A stretch of DNA of 64,000 bases from Stutzerimonas stutzeri (GTDB lineage Bacteria; Pseudomonadota; Gammaproteobacteria; Pseudomonadales; Pseudomonadaceae): NCBI RefSeq assembly GCF_019090095.1, contig NZ_JAGQFP010000002.1, positions 2,046,001 through 2,110,000 of the forward strand, given 5' to 3'. The translations under genes were made by a program, and so were the position numbers. A model generated the notes under the pieces. That model worked only from the letters and a program-made list of their open reading frames with translations, was not told where the DNA came from and ran no database searches. Of this stretch, positions 19,303 to 28,135 are shown piece by piece; position 1 is the first letter of the stretch, and every line of letters begins with the position of its first letter.

Positions 19303-20133
19303 ATGCAACACCCCGCCGAACGCTCACCGCTGGGCAAATCCAGCGCCTATATCGCGACCTACAGCCCTGAGCAGCTGTTCCCGATTTCGCGCGCGCCGAA
19401 ATGGGCCGAACTCGGGCTCAGCGCCGACACCTTGCCCTATCACGGCGTCGATATCTGGAACTGCTACGAATTGTCCTGGCTGCTGCCGTCCGGCAAGCCG
19501 GTCGTCGCGATCGGCGAGTTCAGCATCCCGGCAGACTCGCCGAACATCATCGAGTCCAAATCCTTCAAGCTCTATCTCAACTCACTGAACCAGTCGGTGT
19601 TCGACAGTCGCGACGCGTTGGCAAAGGTACTGACGTACGACTTGTCGGCCGCCGCGGGCAAGCCGGTCGGTGTGCGGCTGCGGACGCTGGACGAAGTCGC
19701 GCAGGAGGGCGTCGTTCCGCCGGCGGGGCAGTGCATCGACGAACTGGACGTCAGCATCGAGCACTACGATTCACCACGGGCGCAACTGTTGAGCTGTGAC
19801 CCGGAGCACCAGACGCAAGAATGGGTGCACAGCCATCTGCTGAAATCCAATTGCCCCGTGACCGGCCAGCCGGACTGGGGTACGGTCATCATCGGCTATC
19901 GTGGCGCGGCGCTGGACCGTGGCAGCCTGCTGGCCTACCTCGTGAGCTTCCGCCAGCATGCGGACTTCCATGAACAGTGTGTGGAGCGGATTTTCCTCGA
20001 CCTGCAGCGCCTGTTGCAGCCCGAGTGGCTGACGGTTCAGGCTCGCTACGTGCGTCGCGGCGGGCTGGATATCAATCCCTGCCGAAGTACCCGGTCGGAA
20101 TCACCGGATAATGGCAGGCTGGTTCGGCAGTAA
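19303..20133 (+). CDS. queF: NADPH-dependent 7-cyano-7-deazaguanine reductase QueF
   Basis: 276 residues, the long (two-domain, E. coli-like) form of QueF. It reduces preQ0 to preQ1 in queuosine tRNA-modification synthesis. The QueF motif ESKSFKLY is at residues 84-91, and the catalytic cysteine is Cys184 in [12 protein letters not shown], with Asp191 as the expected proton donor. The start at 19303 gives the family N-terminus ([16 protein letters not shown]). It has its own terminator at 20139-20177 and follows the ABC operon after 80 bases. The enzyme is cytoplasmic. Confidence 0.96.
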   Translation: MQHPAERSPLGKSSAYIATYSPEQLFPISRAPKWAELGLSADTLPYHGVDIWNCYELSWLLPSGKPVVAIGEFSIPADSPNIIESKSFKLYLNSLNQSVFDSRDALAKVLTYDLSAAAGKPVGVRLRTLDEVAQEGVVPPAGQCIDELDVSIEHYDSPRAQLLSCDPEHQTQEWVHSHLLKSNCPVTGQPDWGTVIIGYRGAALDRGSLLAYLVSFRQHADFHEQCVERIFLDLQRLLQPEWLTVQARYVRRGGLDINPCRSTRSESPDNGRLVRQ

Positions 20134-20138
20134 AGAGA

Positions 20139-20177
20139 ACGCCCGCGCGTGATGCGTCACGTACGGGCGTCGTTTTT
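20139..20177 (+). terminator. rho-independent terminator of queF
   Basis: ACGCCCG (20139-20145) pairs with CGGGCGT (20164-20170), with an inner CGTGA/TCACG stem, followed by CGTTTTT. It lies directly after the queF stop codon. Confidence 0.85.
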
Positions 20178-20193
20178 GCTGGGAGCGGACGTC

Positions 20194-20460
20194 TCAGATG
20201 CCCATATTCGCCAGCGTCTGCATGATATTGCGCAGGGTCATCGCCGTGTTCGGGTGACTGACCTCGAACCGCTCGACTGCCAGGTTCACGCCGTCGACCA
20301 GCGAATCGTTCTGCTCGACCATCCCCTCGTTGGCCAGGCGTAGCTCGATGTCATGGGCTATCGCTTGCAGCGACGCGCGCTCTTCTTCCGACAGCGGTGC
20401 GTCCTGGGCCAGTTGACTACGCAGCTCGGCGAGCTGCGACTGCAGATCATGTTCCGGCAT
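20194..20460 (-). CDS. DUF4404 family small protein
   Basis: 88 residues, soluble, rich in Glu, Gln and Leu, predicted mostly helical (for example LQSQLAELRSQLAQ at residues 6-19). It matches the DUF4404 family conserved in Pseudomonas beside queF (PA2805-like). The start at 20460 (MPEHDLQSQL) has GGGAAG upstream and gives the family length; an in-frame extension of 64 codons is not protein-like. Function unknown. It converges on queF, separated by the queF terminator. Confidence 0.8.
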   Translation of the reverse strand: MPEHDLQSQLAELRSQLAQDAPLSEEERASLQAIAHDIELRLANEGMVEQNDSLVDGVNLAVERFEVSHPNTAMTLRNIMQTLANMGI

Positions 20461-20675
20461 GTTGCTTCCCTCGATGTTTCGGGTGGCGAATTTGCCAGCG
20501 CTCGATATGAAGAAGGTTAAACCAGCGGGCTGGGCTTGTCCCGGCTTTGATCCGAGGACCGCCGGTGAAGTTCGCTGCCCGCGTGTCCGCCGGCTGCCGA
20601 AACGCCGGGGATTCGATTTATACTCCAGCGCTTTGTAGGCAGATGCCACCATTTCGGAACAAGGGGAAGGCCGCG

Positions 20676-21374
20676 ATGCACATGATCGGCAAGGATTGGA
20701 TCGGATATTTCAAGGTGGCCCTGGTGGGCGCGCTGGCGGTGTTTGGCAGCTCACTGCAGGCCGCCGAGGAGGATCCCTGGGAACGCGTGAACCGTGCGAT
20801 CTTCCGCTTCAACGACACGGTCGATACCTACTCGCTCAAGCCGTTGGCTCAGGGCTATCAGAAGGTCACCCCGGATTTCCTCGAAGACGGCATCGGCAAC
20901 GTCTTCAGCAACCTGGGTGATGTGGTGGTGCTCACCAATGATCTGCTGCAGGGCAAGGTTCGCGATGCCGGGATCGACACCAGCCGGATCCTGTTCAACA
21001 GCACTTTCGGCGTGCTCGGCTTCTTCGACGTCGCCACGCGTATGGGGCTGCAGAAGAACGATGAGGATTTCGGCCAAACCCTAGGCGCATGGGGCTTGGG
21101 TAGCGGACCTTATGTGGTGTTGCCGCTGCTGGGGCCGAGCACCGTGCGCGACGCCGCCGGGCGGGTGCCCGATGCGTTCCTGCAACCGTACCCTTATATC
21201 GATCACGTCCCCACTCGCAACGTGACCCGAGCGGTCAATGTGGTGGACTTGCGCGCGGGCCTGCTTTCGGCCGAGAAGATGATCACGGGCGACAAGTACA
21301 TCTTCGTTCGTAACGCCTATTTGCAGAACCGCGAATTCCGCACCCAGGACGGCCAGGTCGAAGACGATTTCTGA
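20676..21374 (+). CDS. mlaA: MlaA/VacJ phospholipid-trafficking protein
   Basis: 232 residues with the MlaA core: EDPWERVNRAIFRFND (about residues 29-44), then GDVVVLTNDLLQGK and GPYVVLPLLGPSTVRDAAGR. In the Mla system MlaA sits in the outer membrane and removes mislocalised phospholipid from the outer leaflet. The N-terminus is a signal peptide ending SSLQAAEEDP, but there is no cysteine near the cleavage site, so the usual lipobox of E. coli MlaA is missing. The start at 20676 follows AAGGGGAAGG; upstream in-frame sequence offers no better signal peptide. It is separate from any mlaBCDEF genes. Confidence 0.9.
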   Translation: MHMIGKDWIGYFKVALVGALAVFGSSLQAAEEDPWERVNRAIFRFNDTVDTYSLKPLAQGYQKVTPDFLEDGIGNVFSNLGDVVVLTNDLLQGKVRDAGIDTSRILFNSTFGVLGFFDVATRMGLQKNDEDFGQTLGAWGLGSGPYVVLPLLGPSTVRDAAGRVPDAFLQPYPYIDHVPTRNVTRAVNVVDLRAGLLSAEKMITGDKYIFVRNAYLQNREFRTQDGQVEDDF

Positions 21375-21447
21375 TCGTTGTTGCCCCGGCAATCGGCCGC
21401 GCCCAGCCGGTGGGCGCGTGCCATGCCTCGCCAACAGGCGATGCCGC

Positions 21448-21747
21448 TCAGTTCATCGAGAGGATGGCCAATCCCAGGCTCTGCCGGCCATCTTCATGCG
21501 TACCGACTCGTACCACCTCGGTTTCAGCGTCCAGCCCTTTGAGTTCGTTGTGTTCCGACGGGATATGGACGCTGACCTTGTCGCCCATTTGCAGGTTGGT
21601 CGCGGCGAGGACCTGCATACCAGTACTGGACAGATCCAGGCATACGGCGTCATAGCGCTGACTGCCCTGTGTCAGGGTGATCGCGGTTTCGATCTGCATG
21701 CGAATGAAATCGCGTTTTTCACTGTAGTCCCGATCATTCAGGGTCAT
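21448..21747 (-). CDS. PilZ-domain c-di-GMP-binding protein
   Basis: 99 residues, a stand-alone PilZ domain. Both c-di-GMP motifs are intact: R-D-F-I-R (RxxxR) near residues 11-15 and DLSSTG (DxSxxG) near 39-44. The start at 21747 (MTLNDRDYSEKRDFIRM) is preferred because AAAGG lies at the right distance; an ATG nine bases upstream is too close to it. It matches PA2799 in position. It probably relays second-messenger level to an unidentified partner, perhaps in motility or biofilm control. Confidence 0.88.
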   Translation of the reverse strand: MTLNDRDYSEKRDFIRMQIETAITLTQGSQRYDAVCLDLSSTGMQVLAATNLQMGDKVSVHIPSEHNELKGLDAETEVVRVGTHEDGRQSLGLAILSMN

Positions 21748-21951
21748 TGTTTTCATCCTTTGGGTTCTGGTTGCACGCGTTCTTATAGCGCCCGTCAATT
21801 CGCTCTGTAAAGCACAGGCGGAGCGGCGGCGCCTGGCTTGAAACGCCGATCGTATGGGAGTACCGTCTGCGCCTTGAAAAGATCCCTTGCCCAGCGCTCG
21901 CGCGGGGCCGATGCTTTCGCCAACGTCCTGGCGATACCGCCTGGTAGGAAC

Positions 21952-23136
21952 ATGCACAACCCAAGCGCGACGCTGCTGATCATAGATGACGACGATGTGG
22001 TACGAGCCAGTCTGGCCGCCTATCTCGATGACAGTGGTTTCAAGGTGCTGCAGGCGCCTAACGGGCCGCGAGGCATAGAGCTGTTCGATGCCGAGCATCC
22101 CGATCTGGTGATCTGCGATCTGCGCATGCCGCAGATGGACGGACTGGAGCTGATTCGACTGATCAGTGAACGCCAGGTCGATCTCCCGGTAATCGTCGTT
22201 TCAGGTGCGGGCGTCATGAGCGATGCGGTCGAGGCGTTGCGTCTGGGGGCGGCTGACTATCTGATCAAACCCCTCGAAGACCTGGCCGTGCTCGAACACT
22301 CGGTCCGTCGAGCGCTCGATCGCTCACGGTTGCGGCTGGAGAATCGGCGCTATCGTGAGCAGCTGGAAACGGCGAATCGCGATCTCCAAGCCAGTCTCCA
22401 CCTGTTGCAGGAAGACCAGGACGCCGGCCGGCAAGTGCAGATGAATATGCTGCCGGTGACACCCTGTGGCCTCGACGATTTCCAATTCGCTCACCAGATC
22501 ATCCCCTCGCTTTATCTGTCGGGCGATTTCGTCGATTACTTTCGGGTGGACGAGCACCGCATCGGCTTCTACCTGGCCGACGTCTCGGGGCATGGCGCCT
22601 CCTCGGCGTTCGTCACCGTCCTGTTGAAGTTCATGACCACGCGCTTGTTGTATGAGTCCCGGCGGGGCGGGGCGCTGCGAGCGTTCAAACCTTCCGAAGT
22701 GCTCGATCACATCAACCGTGGGCTGATCAACTGCAAACTGGGCAAGCACGTGACCATGTTGGGCGGGGTGATCGACCAAGAGCGCAACATCTTGCATTAC
22801 AGCATCGGCGGACATCTTCCGATGCCAGTGCTCTATACCGGCGGCGAGGCGCGCTATCTGGAGGGGCGGGGGCTGCCGGTTGGCCTGTTCGTCGAAGCCA
22901 CCTACGATAATTACGAGATCGAGCTGCCAGCCTCGTTCAGCCTGACGTTGCTTTCCGATGGCATTCTGGACCTTTTGCCTGGGGAAACCCTCAAAGATAA
23001 GGAAGCAGGTCTGCCTGGGCTGGTTTGCGAAGCCGGCGGTACGCTGGAAGGGCTGCAGCGAGTGCTGGGTCTGGCCGATCTGGAGGATATGCCTGATGAC
23101 ATCGCGTTGCTGGTATTGAGCAGGAACCTTGCATGA
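21952..23136 (+). CDS. rssB: response regulator with PP2C-type phosphatase output, RssB-like
   Basis: 394 residues. An N-terminal receiver (about 6-120) has the acidic DDDD patch in LLIIDDDDVV, the phospho-acceptor Asp in LVICDLRMPQMDG and Lys in YLIKPLED. A linker helix (about 135-160) leads to a PP2C/SpoIIE phosphatase domain (about 180-390) with intact metal-binding aspartates in FYLADVSGHGASSAF and LLSDGILDLLPG. The layout matches the RssB-type regulator of Pseudomonas, thought to act with its neighbour RssC on the general stress response. TAGGAAC precedes the start. It overlaps the STAS gene by four bases. Confidence 0.88.
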   Translation: MHNPSATLLIIDDDDVVRASLAAYLDDSGFKVLQAPNGPRGIELFDAEHPDLVICDLRMPQMDGLELIRLISERQVDLPVIVVSGAGVMSDAVEALRLGAADYLIKPLEDLAVLEHSVRRALDRSRLRLENRRYREQLETANRDLQASLHLLQEDQDAGRQVQMNMLPVTPCGLDDFQFAHQIIPSLYLSGDFVDYFRVDEHRIGFYLADVSGHGASSAFVTVLLKFMTTRLLYESRRGGALRAFKPSEVLDHINRGLINCKLGKHVTMLGGVIDQERNILHYSIGGHLPMPVLYTGGEARYLEGRGLPVGLFVEATYDNYEIELPASFSLTLLSDGILDLLPGETLKDKEAGLPGLVCEAGGTLEGLQRVLGLADLEDMPDDIALLVLSRNLA

Positions 23137-23615
23137 GCACTGGTAAAATCCAGTTCGCCGAGCAGGATGGCACCTTCATCCTGAAGTTCGTCGGCGAGAT
23201 ACGACTGACGCTATGCTCGGCGCTCGACGCAACTATCGAGAAGATCTTCTCGTCGCTGAATTTCTCGGCGATCGTGATCGACCTTACCGAAAGCCGCAGT
23301 ATCGACAGCACCACACTAGGCCTGCTGGCCAAATTGTCCATTCTGTCCCGGCAAAAGATCGGCATGTTGCCCACGCTGGTGACCACGCACGCCGACATCA
23401 CCCGGCTCTTGCAGTCGATGGGCTTCGATCAGGTGTTCAACATCGTCGATCAGCCGTTGCCATCACCCGAGCAGCTGGCGGATCTGCCCAGCCAGGATCA
23501 GTCCGAAGAGGTCGTCAAGACCAAGGTCCTGGAGGCTCACCGTATTCTGATGAGCCTCAACGACTCCAACCGCGAGGCGTTTCGTGACCTCGTGACGGCG
23601 CTGGAACGGTCCTGA
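23133..23615 (+). CDS. rssC: STAS-domain anti-sigma-factor antagonist, RssC-like
   Basis: 160 residues. The STAS domain (about 1-105) carries the phosphorylatable serine in VIDLTESRSIDSTTLGLL, after a beta-strand edge typical of SpoIIAA-like proteins. A hydrophilic tail of about 50 residues follows. The upstream PP2C regulator is the natural phosphatase for this serine, so the two should form a partner-switching pair; the matching kinase is not in the window. The ATGA overlap with the preceding gene supports co-translation. Confidence 0.87.
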   Translation: MSTGKIQFAEQDGTFILKFVGEIRLTLCSALDATIEKIFSSLNFSAIVIDLTESRSIDSTTLGLLAKLSILSRQKIGMLPTLVTTHADITRLLQSMGFDQVFNIVDQPLPSPEQLADLPSQDQSEEVVKTKVLEAHRILMSLNDSNREAFRDLVTALERS

Positions 23616-23753
23616 TTCAGCACCTGGCATCAATCCTCAATCCGACTTGGATGTTCATGATTGCCGGCACCGGTTGCCGCTGAGGTGTGGTGCCGCTTCC
23701 TCGCCATGGCCCTGCCATGACTCGTCGCGGCGCCGCGACGTTCGACCCCGAAC

Positions 23754-24674
23754 TCAGCCGCCGAGTAGCGCCTCGAGCTTTTCCTGGTCTCGAGCAAACT
23801 GGCGGATACCTTCGGCGAGCTTCTCGGTGGCCATCGGATCCTCGTTCAAGCCCCAGCGGAAGCTGTTCTCGTCCAGCGCAATGCGTGGCTCGGACGCACG
23901 TCCAGGTGCCAGCTTGCGTTCCAGCGGCCCTTCGGCCTGGGCCAGCTGGCCCAGCAGCTCGGGGCTGATGGTCAGGCGGTCACAACCGGCCAGCGCTTCG
24001 ATCTGGCCGATGTTGCGGAAGCTTGCGCCCATCACGACGGTTTTATAACCGTGGGCCTTGTAATAGTCATAGATGCGGCTGACCGACTGCACGCCGGGAT
24101 CTTCGTCGCCCGTATAGTCGCGGCCTTCATGCTTCTTGTACCAGTCGTAGATACGGCCAACGAACGGCGAGATGAGGAACACACCGGCATCGGCGCATGC
24201 CGCCGCTTGGGTAAAGCAGAACAGCAGGGTCAGGTTGGTCTGGATGCCGGATTTTTCCAGTCGCTCGGCGGCACGGATGCCCTCCCAGGTGGATGCCAGT
24301 TTGATCAGCACCCGATCGCGCGAGACGCCAGCTTCTTCATAGAGGCCAATCAGGCGTTCGCCGCGCTGGACCATTGCCTCGGTATCGAAGGAGAGTCTCG
24401 CGTCGACCTCGGTGGAGATGCGCCCGGGGATCAGTTTGAGGATTTCCTGTCCGACCGCCACGGCAAACAGATCGCAGCCCAGCCCGATGTCGCCGGCGCA
24501 GCGCGACATCGCAGCCTGCAGGTGTTCCGCGTAACGGGGCAGGGCGGCCGCCTTGAGCAGCAGGGAGGGATTGGTGGTTGCGTCTACCGGCTGCAGGCGG
24601 GCAATCGCATCGAGATCGCCGGTATCGGCGACGACGGTGGTGAACTGCTTGAGTTGTTCCAGTTTGGATGTCAT
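23754..24674 (-). CDS. tal: transaldolase
   Basis: 306 residues, the TalB type of the pentose-phosphate pathway. It moves a dihydroxyacetone unit from sedoheptulose-7-phosphate to glyceraldehyde-3-phosphate. The Schiff-base lysine lies in [13 protein letters not shown] (about residues 124-136), and the N-terminal [15 protein letters not shown] motif is standard. The start at 24674 ([20 protein letters not shown]) is the family start; an upstream in-frame ATG adds unrelated residues. It is followed on the same strand by nothing close and lies 123 bases downstream of the dusA-gene end. Confidence 0.95.
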   Translation of the reverse strand: MTSKLEQLKQFTTVVADTGDLDAIARLQPVDATTNPSLLLKAAALPRYAEHLQAAMSRCAGDIGLGCDLFAVAVGQEILKLIPGRISTEVDARLSFDTEAMVQRGERLIGLYEEAGVSRDRVLIKLASTWEGIRAAERLEKSGIQTNLTLLFCFTQAAACADAGVFLISPFVGRIYDWYKKHEGRDYTGDEDPGVQSVSRIYDYYKAHGYKTVVMGASFRNIGQIEALAGCDRLTISPELLGQLAQAEGPLERKLAPGRASEPRIALDENSFRWGLNEDPMATEKLAEGIRQFARDQEKLEALLGG

Positions 24675-24797
24675 GGGGCGCTCTATCCTCTGAGTTGACC
24701 TGACCTTACCCGAGGCCACCGAGCCACTCAACGGGCACCGGGGCGGGGGGACAGGACTTGGATTGAAAATGATCCCAGGTGTTCCTCGGTGAATGAA

Positions 24798-25802
24798 TCA
24801 ATGCCCCTCGAGCAGGCTGGTCGCCTGATCCAGCAGGGCCAAGGGGTCTTTGGTCTTGTGTATGTCTACCGAGAGCAGTTGGCGGAAGCGTCGAGCACCC
24901 GGAAAACCTTGGCCAAGCCCTAATACGTGACGGGTGACGTGATGCATCGACCCGCCCGCGGCCAGGTGGCGTTGAATGTAAGGGCGCATCCGTCTCAGCG
25001 CCTCGGCGCGGCTGATGGTCGGCGCGTGGCTTTCGAACAGTCTGGCATCGACCTGCGCGAGCAGGTACGGGTTGTGATACGCCTCGCGGCCGAGCATCAC
25101 GCCATCGAAGCGTTGCAGGTGCGCTTCGCATTCCTCCAGGGTCTTGATGCCACCGTTGAGGATGATCTCCAGATCGGGGAAGTCGTCCTTGAGCCGCGCG
25201 GCGACGTCGTAACGCAGCGGCGGTACCTCGCGGTTCTCCTTGGGCGACAGCCCTTCGAGGATGGCGATCCGGGCATGCACGGTGAAGCTGCGGCAACCGG
25301 CTTCACGCACCTGCCCGACGAAATCGCAAAGCTCGGCATAGCTGTCGCGCCCATTGATACCGATTCGGTGCTTGACCGTCACGTCGATCCCGACGGCATC
25401 GCGCATGGCCTTCACGCAGTCGGCGACCAGTGCCGGGTGGCCCATCAGGCAGGCGCCGATCATGTTGTTCTGCACGCGGTCGCTGGGGCAGCCCACGTTG
25501 AGGTTGACCTCGTCGTATCCCGCCGTTTCGGCCATTCGCGCGCAGGTTGCGAGGTCGGCGGGCACGCTGCCGCCGAGCTGCAGCGCCAGGGGATACTCCA
25601 GCTCGTCATGACGCAGGAAGCGTTCAGTGTCGCCGTTGATCAGCGCGCCGGTCGTCACCATCTCGGTATAGAGCAGCGCATGTCGGGACAGCTGACGCAG
25701 AAAGAACCTGCAATGCCGATCAGTCCAATCCATCATCGGTGCGACGGAAAAACGACGGGACGGTGAAGGGAGGCTGGGGACTGGCCTGGGGCTAGGACTC
25801 AT
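24798..25802 (-). CDS. dusA: tRNA-dihydrouridine(20/20a) synthase DusA
   Basis: 334 residues. It is an FMN enzyme that reduces uridine 20/20a in the tRNA D-loop. The N-terminal RFSVAPMMDWTDRHCR segment and catalytic cysteine in VNLNVGCPSDRVQ (about residues 96-108) identify the DusA branch. The flavin-binding ILNGGIKTLEECEAHL and GVMLGREAYHNPYLL segments are present. The start at 25802 (MSPSPRPVPSLPSPSRRFS) is chosen as the last ATG before the conserved core; a start 63 bases upstream is possible. Same order as P. aeruginosa, with dusA next to tal. Confidence 0.94.
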   Translation of the reverse strand: MSPSPRPVPSLPSPSRRFSVAPMMDWTDRHCRFFLRQLSRHALLYTEMVTTGALINGDTERFLRHDELEYPLALQLGGSVPADLATCARMAETAGYDEVNLNVGCPSDRVQNNMIGACLMGHPALVADCVKAMRDAVGIDVTVKHRIGINGRDSYAELCDFVGQVREAGCRSFTVHARIAILEGLSPKENREVPPLRYDVAARLKDDFPDLEIILNGGIKTLEECEAHLQRFDGVMLGREAYHNPYLLAQVDARLFESHAPTISRAEALRRMRPYIQRHLAAGGSMHHVTRHVLGLGQGFPGARRFRQLLSVDIHKTKDPLALLDQATSLLEGH

Positions 25803-26122
25803 GCGGTATTCCGGTTGGATTCGAAGGTGCCGGCGTCGCGGCGCGACCGATTCAGCGCGCGGCAAGAAGCCGGAATGGCGCCGGATCGTCGGCGATTCGA
25901 ATCAAGCACAATGGTCGGCAAGTTTATCAGAGAGCTGAACCCGCGCGGGTGGCGGCTGCAGTGCCTCGCCGCTGTATGGCTTACCACGCGCGGGACGCAG
26001 GGACCGGCCTATCGGCTAGGGTTGCATAGAGCATGCGGCCGGCTGATGCCAAGAGCGGTGCGGTTCTCGCCGGGACGGGCGGACGCCCTGTCCGTATATA
26101 TGCTGCGGAGGTTGGCTGAAAA
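25803..26122. other. 320-base gene-free stretch
   Basis: It separates divergent dusA and the TPR/winged-helix regulator gene and must carry both promoters. I see no protein-like frame, repeat or obvious operator. GGAGG at 26107-26111 serves as the ribosome-binding site of the next gene. Confidence 0.5.
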
Positions 26123-27400
26123 ATGGGCGGCAGGCAGCAGAACGCTGGATCAGGCCAGGGCCACGGCGGTGGTCTCATGGCAATGGACGCTGCCGCCCAG
26201 GCTGCTGCGGCGGCGCTTGCAATGGGCGATCCGCTCGGTGCGCTTAAGCGGATCGCCCTGCGCGACGACGCGACAGCGCTCGCGCTTCGTGGCATCGCGA
26301 TGGCTCAACTCGGAGAGTTCGTCCGCGCGAAAGCACTGTTCAGAGCCGCCGCGAACGCCTTCGGAATCGGCGCGCCGGTGCCGCACGCCCGTTGTCTCGT
26401 CGCCGAAGCCGAGGTGGCGCTGGCCGCACGCGACCTTGGCTGGCCGGCACGGGTGCTCACCGAGGCGAGGGAAACGCTCGAGACACATGGCGACCAGGCG
26501 AACGCCACTTATGCACGTCTGCTGGAGTTGCGTCATGGGTTGCTGATCGGTCGTGTCGAGGAGGCAGAGCGAGCGCTCCGTGAGCTGGACCCCGCCGTGC
26601 TGGCACCAGCGTCGCGGGCCATCTACGAGTTGATCATCGCAAGCCTGGCGCTTCGTGACTTTCAGGCTCGGCCGGCGCGGCAGGCGCTGGCCCGGGCGGA
26701 GCGTGCCGCGAAACAGTCAGGCATTCCCGCACTGGGCGCGGAACTGCGGCGCGCGATGGCGATGCTGGAGGCGCCCGCGGCTCGTCTGATCAGCACTGCC
26801 AGCGAGCGGTTGGTGCGGCTGGATGAGGTGCAAGGCATTCTGTCCTCTGGGTCAGTCGTTGTGGATGGCTGTCGTCATGTCGTGTGCAAGGCGGGCAAAG
26901 TTGTCTCGCTGGCGAGGCGGCCGGTGTTGTTTACGTTGATGCGCGCGCTCGCTGAAGCCTGGCCGGATGACGTCCCGCGAAACGCGCTGATCCAGCAAGC
27001 GTTTCGTACCAGGTTCGCCGACGAGTCGCACCGGGCTCGGCTGCGTGTGGAGGTGGGGCGCCTGCGGGCAGTGTTGAGCGCGCTGATCAGCGTGACGGCC
27101 ACGAAGCGGGGCTTCAGGCTGACGCCGCTCGACGCGCATGGTGTTGTCGTATTGGCCCGTCCGGTCGAGGAACCCCATGCGGCGCTGCTCGCTTGTCTCG
27201 CGGATGGGCGTAGCTGGTCGAGCGCGGGGCTTGCCCTCGTGCTCGGCACCAGTCAGCGGTCGGTGCAACGCGCGCTGGGCACTTTGGCCAGCGCGGGCAA
27301 GGTACAGTCGTTCGGCACCGGCCGGTCGCGGCGCTGGATGGCACCGCCGATGCCCGGTTTCGCGACGACCTTGTTACTCCCAGGTGCAATGCTGATGTGA
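26123..27400 (+). CDS. TPR-like/winged-helix regulator of unknown target
   Basis: 425 residues, no signal peptide. Residues about 20-230 form Ala/Leu/Arg-rich helical repeats that look TPR-like. Residues about 240-335 resemble an OmpR/PhoB-type winged helix (a VSLARRPVLFTLMRALAEAW helix, then RARLRVEVGRLRAVLSALI) but without any receiver domain. A second helix-turn-helix follows (SSAGLALVLGTSQRSVQRAL, about 369-388) with a basic wing. It probably binds DNA and responds to a ligand or partner through the repeats. GGAGG precedes 26123; an alternative start at 26177 lacks a good site. The beta-propeller gene begins 37 bases downstream, so the two form an operon. Confidence 0.7.
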   Translation: MGGRQQNAGSGQGHGGGLMAMDAAAQAAAAALAMGDPLGALKRIALRDDATALALRGIAMAQLGEFVRAKALFRAAANAFGIGAPVPHARCLVAEAEVALAARDLGWPARVLTEARETLETHGDQANATYARLLELRHGLLIGRVEEAERALRELDPAVLAPASRAIYELIIASLALRDFQARPARQALARAERAAKQSGIPALGAELRRAMAMLEAPAARLISTASERLVRLDEVQGILSSGSVVVDGCRHVVCKAGKVVSLARRPVLFTLMRALAEAWPDDVPRNALIQQAFRTRFADESHRARLRVEVGRLRAVLSALISVTATKRGFRLTPLDAHGVVVLARPVEEPHAALLACLADGRSWSSAGLALVLGTSQRSVQRALGTLASAGKVQSFGTGRSRRWMAPPMPGFATTLLLPGAMLM

Positions 27401-27437
27401 ATAGGATTTCTCCACCAGCCAAAGGAGGAATAACGCA

Positions 27438-28064
27438 ATGAAACGATCAGTAGCTCAGATCACTCGCGAATACGGGCCTTTTGCGGAGGTCGACAGCGTG
27501 CACGGCGTCAGCTTCGATGGGCGTCATGTCTGGTTTGCGAGCGGAGAAAAACTGCACGCGCTGGACCCGGCCAATGGCCAGACCCAGCGCTCGCTCGAGA
27601 CCCGTGCGGACGCCGGTACGGCGTTCGACGGCCAGCACCTGTACCAGATCGCGGGCGATCGCATCCAGACACTCGACCTGCAAACCGGGGCTGTGCTCGC
27701 CTCGATTCCGGCCCCTGACGATGCGTCGGGGCTCGCGTGGGCGGAAGGGTCGTTGTGGGTGGGGCAGTATCGCGGTCGCAAGATCTACCAGCTGGATCCG
27801 CAGACCGGCACGGTGCTGCGCACCATCGAGTCCAACCGCTTCGTCACAGGGGTTACCTGGGCGGAGGGTGATCTCTGGCATGGCGTCTGGGAAGAGGGCG
27901 AGAGCGAGCTGAGGCACATCGACCCGACGACCGGAGAAGTGCTGAACACAGTGGAAATGCCTGAGGGAATCGGTGTGTCGGGGCTCGAATACGACGGCAA
28001 CGGCGGTTTCTTCTGCGGCGGCGGTGGCAGCGGTAAAGTCAGGGCCGTCCAGCGTCCGCGCTAG
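27438..28064 (+). CDS. cytoplasmic beta-propeller protein (Vgb/glutamine-cyclotransferase-like)
   Basis: 208 residues with a strong ribosome-binding site (AAGGAGG). Repeating blades of about 40 residues are visible: VHGVSFDGRHVWFASGEKLH, then AGTAFDGQHLYQIAGDRIQT, then ASGLAWAEGSLWVGQYRGRK, then VTGVTWAEGDLWHGVWEEGE, each with a G-A/V-x-(F/W)-(D/A)-(G/E)-x-x-L/V-W pattern. This is the fold of SMP-30, virginiamycin B lyase and glutaminyl cyclase relatives. There is no signal peptide, so it should be cytoplasmic, and it is short for a full propeller. It is likely co-transcribed with the regulator upstream. Enzymatic activity cannot be assigned. Confidence 0.75.
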   Translation: MKRSVAQITREYGPFAEVDSVHGVSFDGRHVWFASGEKLHALDPANGQTQRSLETRADAGTAFDGQHLYQIAGDRIQTLDLQTGAVLASIPAPDDASGLAWAEGSLWVGQYRGRKIYQLDPQTGTVLRTIESNRFVTGVTWAEGDLWHGVWEEGESELRHIDPTTGEVLNTVEMPEGIGVSGLEYDGNGGFFCGGGGSGKVRAVQRPR

Positions 28065-28081
28065 CGTCGGCCTGCTTGAGC

Positions 28082-28111
28082 GCCGGAAAGCCCACCGCTG
28101 GGCTTTCCGGC
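28082..28111. terminator. bidirectional hairpin between convergent genes
   Basis: A perfect 13-bp stem (GCCGGAAAGCCCA with TGGGCTTTCCGGC) closes on the loop CCGC. It lies between the stops of the beta-propeller gene (28064) and the curlin-repeat gene (28136). There is no long T-tract on either side, so termination strength is uncertain. Confidence 0.7.
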
Positions 28112-28135
28112 TCGTTCATCCTGCCGGGGCCGCCG

